From positions 62,001 to 126,000 of the forward strand of contig JAVTVY010037291.1 in NCBI GenBank assembly GCA_036873755.1: 64,000 nucleotides of DNA. Direction: 5' to 3'. Below are positions 57,469-64,000 of the stretch, piece after piece. The number at the start of each line of letters is the position of its first letter. Position 1 is the stretch's first letter. The stretch comes from Hanleya hanleyi (lineage: Eukaryota; Mollusca; Polyplacophora; Lepidopleurida; Hanleyidae). The notes under the pieces are model-generated. The model saw only the letters and a list, made by a program, of their open reading frames with translations, was not told the DNA's origin and made no database searches. The position numbers and the translations under genes were made by a program.

Positions 57469-58018
57469 GCTTGACCCAATGACGATCGTTGAATGACACC
57501 CACTGTGTCTGACCCTCGTATTTACAGTCAGGTCCCACTGTCAATGCCACAGCGCCAGGGTGAATAGGGCACAGATGGCTGAGATAGCCAACCAGCCGTC
57601 GCTGGTTCCGGCGTGAGCGCTCGTGGTCCATAGCCCGAGCATCTAGGATGGCTGTCATAGTCCAGTAGTGGTGAGTGATGGCACACCTCTCCATCGAGTG
57701 CACTCTGTCGAGGACCGCTTCTGTGAACTCGTTCAGGATCTGGCGTCGCCCCTCGTTGTCGTCGCCATCTGCAAACATGGACCGAACCACTGCTCGGTAA
57801 CCCGTGAATGAACTCACCACGGTCGCATGCTGTAAAATGCGAGTCGCATAGGGCTGGATCTCCGTCATGGCTCTGCGACCGTAGATAGGCCAAAGAATGC
57901 AGCAAACCCCTAAAAATTTTCCCCTTTCATACGTTTTTTTTCGTGACATTCGGGTGTTTTCGGGAACCTCCGTGACATCTTCGGGAATCTCCGTGACTCT
58001 TCGACACGTGATCGTCAT
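57407..58018 (-). CDS. Terminal Polinton ORF, unknown function
   Basis: The frame is open to 58108 only with a TTG start; ATGs occur at 58018, 57949 and 57868, and 58018 is chosen as the first usable one after the TATA box in the terminal repeat. The product (up to 203 residues) is rich in histidine, cysteine and arginine. Features include CCILWPIYGRRAM, a helical middle (EGRRQILNEFTEAVLDRVHS) and LSHLCPIHPG. The cysteines and histidines could bind metal but form no standard finger. It is the first gene inside the right terminal repeat, a position often taken by early or regulatory genes. No family is recognised. Confidence 0.45.
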   Translation of the reverse strand: MTITCRRVTEIPEDVTEVPENTRMSRKKTYERGKFLGVCCILWPIYGRRAMTEIQPYATRILQHATVVSSFTGYRAVVRSMFADGDDNEGRRQILNEFTEAVLDRVHSMERCAITHHYWTMTAILDARAMDHERSRRNQRRLVGYLSHLCPIHPGAVALTVGPDCKYEGQTQWVSFNDRHWVKHVTRPASHPAPYTPGGVTRL

Positions 58019-58089
58019 GGGAAACCCCCACAGACAGGTCAGTACATGTTCACAGGTCAAAACAGCGCCCTCCGCAATTTCCTCCGCAA

Positions 58090-58151
58090 ATTTTACCCGG
58101 GGGAACAAAAAAGTAGGTCAATGGGTTCTGAAAAGGGTTTTATATACTACT
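58090..58151 (-). repeat. Polinton right terminal inverted repeat with TATA box
   Basis: Read on the minus strand it starts AGTAGTATATAAAA and contains CATTGACCTACTTTTTTG and CCCCCGGG, matching the left end. TATATAAAA at about 58138-58146 can serve as promoter for the minus-strand genes. Confidence 0.9.
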
Positions 58152-58486
58152 GCTAACCCATGTCTAACATCAGTGTATGAGATTGGATAGGAATTCCAAT
58201 GAAAAACGTCTATCATAGCAAAATCACATATTATTTGCGTAAAATGAGCCTACAGAACAAAGTTTCATGTTCAAAGATCGGCGTATAGGTTCATTTTCAG
58301 GACCAGGAAGTGACGTCATCAACGGAGAAGACTGGAAATGACGCGATCGCCGGAGGTGACCTTGAAGAGAGGTTGTAAAACCACTTTAGGAATCAAGATC
58401 AGGGTGCAAGAGAGAAGTATTGTTAAATATACAAGGGACATGATTAATGGCGTGAAAGTGTTACCTATAGAGAGAAGTATCTAGCA

Positions 58487-60203
58487 TGGATGGATGGATG
58501 GATGGATGTACTTGGGCACTCCATCGCACCGCGATGGGCACAGGTCGTGCGAACATGCCGTGCAATAACCCGTTTCCCCCAACCTGCCCTACACATGATC
58601 CCTCTTAACAGTGTCACATAGATACTGTTTAATCCCCACATTCCTATTACACAATATACCTTCACTTAATTTCCATAACTACAAAAGTATCACATAATAT
58701 TTTCATCAGTCAAGTCCCCTCATTCTCTCTGCTCGGACCGATTGTTAGTGGCAACTTTGATTAATTATCACCATGGACACTCATAAGTAAATCCGCCAAT
58801 AGCCACTCAGCCTCCCCATTCACTCAACATTTAATACATCACCCATCGAATTTCTCTCCAACCCACTTTCTTTAATAATTGTTCCTGCCCTCAACACTCC
58901 AGTAATCCTCGTACTTGTGTCCTAAATTTTCAAGTATTCTATTGTTCTTCGTCCTCTCCAGCTTTCCACTGTTTAGCCGTTTTACAAAGTAATCCTTCAT
59001 ATTGCACCCAGTGTAAACTCTTGTCACATTAACATTCTACATCAGTTCTGCCTACCCAACCCCTCAATATTCGCTCTAAGGGTCCACACATCCCGTACAA
59101 AGTTGGATACGATACCGCTCTCTGTCTGATCCAAAGTATTTCCACCAAGCCCCAACAAGTCTGATAAGGCTAGGTCTTCATCATCCCCACTTATCATTCC
59201 CCATCTAATTTCATTATGTGAGGCTATCAACTGACCCCTCAACTCGACGCTCCTTGTCCTGTACCTTTCACAGTATAACAAGACATGTTTCATATCCTCC
59301 ATCATCCCACACGTTTTACACATTTTCTCTTCCAGACTTCGTTTCATCCTATTTCTTGTGGCCAACGACCCTGTCCTATAGCCTTCGTCAGCCAAGAAAA
59401 ATCACCCGCCCAGTCTACATATCTCTCTTTCCATGGACCCTCTTTCTTCTTGTATATAAACAAGGATGACTTAGACTCCATCCCATCTTTCCACTCTTCT
59501 ACCCACTTTTCATCCACTTTAACAGAAACCGTTTTTTCCATCTTCTCTCACAGTTTCCGGTTTCAATTAAGTTAACATCATAGTTTGTGCTAATCGCTTC
59601 TACTTCCTTGAACCACCCAGTCTGTTTCTCTGTTTTGAGACCTTCCTCCCAAGCAATTTTTGCCCATCTATCCCCCTCCATTCTAACAAGACGCCCATAG
59701 TAGTTTAACTTCAATATTCCTACTTTGTCAGCCATTCTGCTCCAACCAAGTTCTCCATAAATAGCTTCTATTGCAGTCATACGGTTCACCCCTAGTATCC
59801 AACTCCCTGCCTGTAGTTCCACCAAACCCAATACTGCCAGCGTTTTCCAATCATGTTCCACTATTTCTACCCCATATAAAATTGTAGGCACTGCAACTCT
59901 CTCCCACAATATTCTTGCGCACATACTTCGGTTACATGTACTGGCACTTATGGCTTTGACTATCCCCAACATTCTTTTTGCCTTTGCAATCATCTCTTGC
60001 TTTTGCACCCTGAAAATTTGTCCTTTTAACTTCATTCTAATTCCTAGATACTTATTTTCATCCGCCTCTCCTATCTTCATAACATGTTCTTCCGCCTCCT
60101 CCAGACTTAACTTCCCAAGTTGCCAGTTGTCCCCTCCTGGTTTAACCTGACTACTAACCATACCGCAACTCTTTGTTGGGCTAACCATTCCACGTCTTAC
60201 CAC
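58487..60203 (-). pseudogene. 5'-truncated, decayed non-LTR retrotransposon (LINE)
   Basis: Minus-strand fragments in three frames follow each other: 60203-59499 (end of reverse transcriptase, with ENKYLGIRMK and VAVPTILYGVE), 59541-59344, and 59395-59042 (C-terminal zinc motif CKTCGMMEDMKHVLLYC). At least two frameshifts separate them. The 3' UTR ends in a CATC microsatellite (GATGGATGGATGG on the plus strand, from 58487), as many LINEs do. The polymerase catalytic region and the endonuclease are missing through 5' truncation near 60203. Clade not determined. Part of the 3' region (about 58510-58600) resembles 22130-22230, perhaps another dead copy. Confidence 0.85.
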
Positions 60204-60590
60204 TGTGGAGGTATGCTATGCAACCATGCATGTACTCATATATGCTGCTGGGAGGATAGCAATAAGGGGAGGTCATTCAGTTTTCATTTTCAAGACTAAA
60301 TCGCGAATTAACTCTATCATAACCAGATTTAGCAACACTTTATTCGACCGTTATATACCTGCACATGTATATTTAGTGCATTTTACAACCAGACAAAATA
60401 CCGTTTTATTTCCATATTAATTGTGTTCTTACCCAGATATTAATTTGGTTACAAACTTAAGTCAAATAACGTAAAATGTATTTCTTCCAACTCGCATGAA
60501 CCATTAGATTTCAATACACTTGTTGATTATTCAAGTCAAGTTCTCTTTGACCCCGACTTTACGAATGACCGCATTATATGTTAACATGTA

Positions 60591-61543
60591 TGGGAGATTG
60601 GGGTACACTGGGACATTTTTCACCTTTTTGCGAAAATCTATTCTATTATTGTCCTGTAGAGTAGCTTTCTATGCTCTAGTTATAACTAAGATTTGGTATG
60701 ACATAATCATACAACAAATTCCAAAATAGCTGTTATACTTTTCTCCACAAAAGTAAAAAAATGTGTCCCAGTTTGCCCCGAATATGGGTGCACTGGGAGA
60801 CCCAATGAGGTGTAGTGGGACAATAATCAAAATACATATTAAATCAAGTATATACTAATATGTTTCATAAGAGTTTGGAAGATTCAATAGCGATGGTTAA
60901 GTTAGTTGCAATTTTATACCCCTACTTTGCATCAAATATTTCCCAGAGGCCAAATTTGAGAATGAAAATATTTTGTTTGATTCTCATGCAAACGAAAGCA
61001 TTTGACTTTGAAAGTCTTAGCAAAACTTTTCAAATGCTATAGGATTAGCAATTACTACTATCAAGGAAACAAAATAATGCACTTTAATATCATTTTAGGA
61101 TTTTAGGACCATTTGATTGCTATTATCTCGGTGTGCCCCAGCAAAAGTGTCCCAGTCCGCCCTGGGTGCATGATATATTCCGTTTTATGAAAAAAACCGA
61201 CAAACTAATACATACATCTGAGATAATGAATCGATAAAATTAAAGTGTGCCTTTGTCCATCATCTCTCAGTAGTAATAAAACAGCAATGAAGTACCGCTG
61301 AAAACTTTTCATAACAACATATCATCTTCAGTCCTAAACAATTTCTTGGACTGCTCAAAAAAATTATTGTGCCCGCACCCTTTTACCAATGCTAGGTTCA
61401 TCTTGTAATCAATATAGGTGTCGTACATGTATGTGGGTGATAGCTTTCTGCTGGTAATAATGTAATGTGCTATCTGTTCTTAACATAGGAGCTAGACGGC
61501 TTGTCACACTGTGCCCCATGTCCCACTGTACCCCAATCTCCCC
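60591..61543. mobile_element. MITE with GGGAGATTGGGGTACA termini and TA TSD
   Basis: The left end GGGAGATTGGGGTACACTGG and the right end TGTACCCCAATCTCCC are inverted copies, bordered by TA at 60589-60590 and 61544-61545. Internal phrases such as GTCCCAGTTTGCCCC and TGTGCCCCAGC repeat the motif. A TA duplication fits Tc1/mariner-type mobilisation. No coding capacity. Confidence 0.78.
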
Positions 61544-61714
61544 TACATCGTTGCTCCATTATTATATTAAACTGCTCTCGCCACCTAAATGTGGGGATAG
61601 AACGGTATCTTGTCTATAGCTTGGTACACTCTCTAAAACAAACTTGAATACAAAGTTGAGTGAAATTCACTTAACTTTAACTCAAGTCTTCTTCGCCATG
61701 GAAATGATTTTATG

Positions 61715-61991
61715 ACGTTCATAAAGTTAGACCGCGGTTCGCAGTTCGCAGTTCATTATTTGAGGAGACCAGCAATTATTTCCTCAGATATGGAAATCTG
61801 TATTTTTTTTATTAGCCTAGTACTTTGAACTCCAAACTCTGTATAGCAAGAGAGAATGTCATGCTCTATAGCTTTGCATATTTATATCCCAAATCTGAGT
61901 CTAGGGGGCGCTGCTAGGGGCACTGTTATGAGCCGCTGAATGACTGGTCCCGAATAACGAACTGCGAACCGCGGTCTAACTTTATGAACGT
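61715..61991. mobile_element. hAT-like MITE with 8-bp TSD
   Basis: The 277-bp element has inverted ends ACGTTCATAAAGTTAGACCG and the exact complement. It is flanked by the 8-bp direct repeat ATTTTATG (61707-61714 and 61992-61999). Eight-base duplications are typical of hAT elements. The core shows no gene. Confidence 0.88.
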
Positions 61992-62409
61992 ATTTTATGG
62001 CAGTTCAAACTTCAAATGATTCGAAAAATGTAAAACAAAAAGGGTCACTCTCTTAAAGAACATTTCTAGAATGAAGGAAAATTTGGAAAGGCATGCTGAT
62101 TTATATCTATATCTGAACACACTGACTTCACGCAAAATAGCATATGAGTTACTCGAAGGTCAGTTTGAAAAACGGGTTACAAAATTTAAACAGAGAAAAT
62201 GTGCCAAAACTACCGATGAGCCATTGTACTCAATTTATGATATATAGTTTACAGTAGATAGAAGTTAAGCGACTTATAAACCAGTCTAAATTTTCCTAAC
62301 TCTCACAAATATTTGTTAAAAAGAAAAGTTTTAAGAAAGTTAATTACTTGATCATTTGATCCATAATGTGGTAGATAAACAAGCTTTGTTATGACAAGCG
62401 GACAGTTCT

Positions 62410-62545
62410 AGCAGTTAAGGAGGGCCCCGTGGAGCTCCCGGGATTGAACTGAAGTGTCGTTCTGCACACTCCATGTCATGGCAAGAATAGGTCTCAGCCC
62501 CTCAGATAGCTTGTCATAACAGGCGACTAACTTTTGGCACGCGTG
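62410..62545 (-). repeat. Possible dispersed pol III-type repeat
   Basis: The minus strand contains GTTCAATCCCGGGAGC, similar to a tRNA B-box, and AGTCGCCTGTTATGACAAGC, a phrase I associate with common invertebrate dispersed repeats. No A-box or target duplication was found, so the call is weak. Confidence 0.25.
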
Positions 62546-62952
62546 GGATTTCCGGGTTTGAAAAGAAATTATTGACATCCTACTAGTTACGGAAAACGTC
62601 TGGTGACTCCTTTTGGTTATTATCTTTCTCATAACTGGAAGCTGAAGTCAAGTTCCAGAATTTTGCATATGTACTCCTGTTGAAGAGTGTGAGCAAGCGT
62701 AAAGATTTTTTTTTGCTGGTAAATGTCCAGTCTGTTGGACATTGACACATGACAAGTGTACTGGTGAAAGTTATGCAACCTTGCCCTTTGGGGTTCTTAG
62801 GAACACATGTTTATTAATATTCCCTGCTGTCAGCGTTTTACAAACTGTCCGTATAGAAGGGGAGACAATTTCACGGCCATGGATCTTATTTATTCTCACT
62901 GAGCTTAAAAGTGAGACGGGCAGAAAGTAAGAAATTATGTGTCTCTTTGCAG

Positions 62953-63560
62953 GTGGTGCCAGCCTTGATAGTGCAATTGCTTTTCCTGTTGCAAGTGGTG
63001 GTGTTGTCTTAATTATAGTCCTTATTGGGCTCATATTACGCTGTCGTTTATGCTGCGATCAGAAGAGATATATTAAAAGGAAAACCGCTCTGGCGAAGGC
63101 TCTCCAACGGTCAGCCCAGATGTCGGCACAGAATAGAACACTACCAGTATGCCAACCCCGTGCCCCTGATCTACTACAGAATGTCACTCAACCGGGAATG
63201 CCACTACAATGTCCCAGTGAAAGGGGCGCTACAGGGGGAATAGTACAGCAACATCCCGACCAAAGGGGCGCTGATAGAGGAATGATACCACACCCAGACA
63301 CCCAGAGAGATGTTCATCATGGGGCCCATTGGTCGCCCCAACATGGAATAGCTCAGGCTCCCGCCCAAACACAGGAGATGGCTAAGCATGGAAAGGCATA
63401 TCAACATTCCAACCCAATGAACGATCATCACACGAAGAGGTCAAATCAGGCATCGTCAAATCCAACTGATGGGATCGTCAGATGCCAAGTGCCGAACTGG
63501 GCACCATCTGAGAATCGACGACACACCCGGCCATCAGGGGATACAGCCATATATAATTGA
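62953..63560 (+). CDS. Transmembrane/cytoplasmic exon of a small membrane protein
   Basis: A good acceptor (CTCTTTGCAG, ending 62952) opens an exon in phase 1. It encodes GGASLDSAIAFPVASGG, a transmembrane helix (VVLIIVLIGLILRC), a Cys/Lys/Arg-rich juxtamembrane stretch (RLCCDQKRYIKRK) and a long polar tail with proline and glutamine repeats. The frame stops at 63560, inside a tandem repeat (units from 63471 and 63589, then a partial one). Two size changes between repeat copies (118 bp and 79 bp spacing, neither a multiple of 3) shift the frame twice. After them, a third frame runs to a stop at 63893-63895 with LPPQYYG and APPPYSEVRGY, i.e. PPxY motifs that bind WW domains. The original tail was probably longer. 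Phase matches the signal exon at 45325-45430. Confidence 0.55.
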
Positions 63561-63780
63561 AAACGAAGCGAACAACAGAATCGCTAATGGGATCGTCAGA
63601 TGCCAAGTGCCGAACTGGACATCATCTGAGCATCGTCAACACACCTCGGCGCATCGGGAGATACAGCCATATATAATTGAAAGCGACGTGAACAACAGAA
63701 TCATCTGAGCATCGTCGACACATCTCTGGGCATCAGGAGATACAGCCATATATAACTGAAAACGACGTGAACAACAGAAT
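63471..63780 (+). repeat. ~120-bp coding tandem repeat with frame-shifting copies
   Basis: Copies share GGGATCGTCAGATGCC, CGAACTGG, ATCTGAGCATCG, GATACAGCCATATATAA and GTGAACAACAGAATC. Copy 1 lacks two bases before GGATACAG relative to the others, and copy 3 lacks about 41 bp at its start. Each difference changes the reading frame. Confidence 0.8.
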
Positions 63781-64000
63781 CTGTCTCCCTCCACAATATT
63801 ACGGAATTCGTCATGCACCTCCCCCTTATTCTGAAGTCAGGGGCTATACTACCCAACCTGATGGTTCGTCGAGACTGTCAAAGTTGTGGAACTGATGAGC
63901 AAAAGTAGATTAACCAGTTTTCATCACGGATTTTATAAAATTGTCTACATTTCATTTTCATACAACAGATTGTATACCTACTTCTGTTAGATATAATTTC

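Larger units (their letters stand above)
46346..58151 (-). mobile_element. Polinton/Maverick (adintovirus-like) provirus, defective
   Basis: The 11,806-bp element is bounded by terminal inverted repeats starting AGTAGTATATAAA at both ends and flanked by the exact 6-bp target duplication GCTAAC (46340-46345 and 58152-58157). Six-base duplications are the rule for Polintons. Its right 5.6 kb carries minus-strand genes for a retroviral-type integrase with chromodomain, a FtsK/HerA-like packaging ATPase (frameshifted), a penton-like minor capsid protein and several small or uncharacterised proteins. The left part carries a minisatellite and a nested inverted-repeat structure. Major capsid protein, protease and protein-primed DNA polymerase are missing, so it cannot be autonomous. 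Clean termini and target duplication imply that the losses followed insertion or came with an already deleted element. Confidence 0.93.

Overview
The window reads as nuclear DNA of a marine mollusc, most likely a bivalve. It is AT-rich and intron-dominated. It carries a tRNA-derived SINE whose central domain resembles the Meta-domain described in bivalve SINEs, a protocadherin with its whole ectodomain in one exon, and dense foldback elements, modular tandem arrays and a Polinton. The species cannot be fixed from the sequence alone.

Host genes are few. A seven-cadherin-repeat protocadherin lies on the minus strand: one large exon at 9037-11811 and a cytoplasmic exon at 5088-5229 that joins it in phase 0 across a 3.8 kb intron. 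On the plus strand a signal-peptide exon (45325-45430) and a transmembrane/cytoplasmic exon (from 62953) share phase 1 and may belong to one small membrane protein with a PPxY tail. If so, its 17.5 kb intron contains the Polinton, a LINE remnant and two MITEs. No other host gene could be supported.

Region by region: 0-4 kb holds two copies of a 0.45 kb dispersed repeat with 10-bp target duplications and a modular tandem array split by a foldback element full of GATATC-centred palindromes. 5-12 kb is the protocadherin, with a MULE-like MITE in its intron. 12-33 kb is mostly gene-free and holds a SINE, a ~170-bp array, a ~79-bp satellite, a 19-bp minisatellite, a 160-bp duplication and the third copy of the 0.45 kb repeat. 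33.4-36.0 kb is a CACTA-like element containing a tandem array loaded with perfect nuclear-receptor-type motifs. 36.07-41.22 kb is a 5.15 kb foldback element with a TA target duplication. 41-45 kb holds further repeats.

The main feature is an 11.8 kb Polinton/Maverick (adintovirus-like) provirus at 46346-58151, defined by terminal inverted repeats and an exact 6-bp target duplication (GCTAAC). Its minus-strand genes include a chromodomain integrase, a packaging ATPase broken at the P-loop, a penton-like minor capsid protein, a protein resembling adenoviral small core or membrane-active proteins, and several uncharacterised proteins. Major capsid protein, protease and DNA polymerase B are absent. 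In their place sits a second structure of about 5.4 kb, with long inverted arms (NRF-1-like motifs in 152-bp subrepeats) around a truncated ATPase and a C2H2 zinc-finger gene. It cuts off a small structural gene of the host Polinton. TATA-like boxes stand a few tens of bases above five of the start codons. 58.5-60.2 kb is a decayed LINE, and two MITEs with clear target duplications follow.
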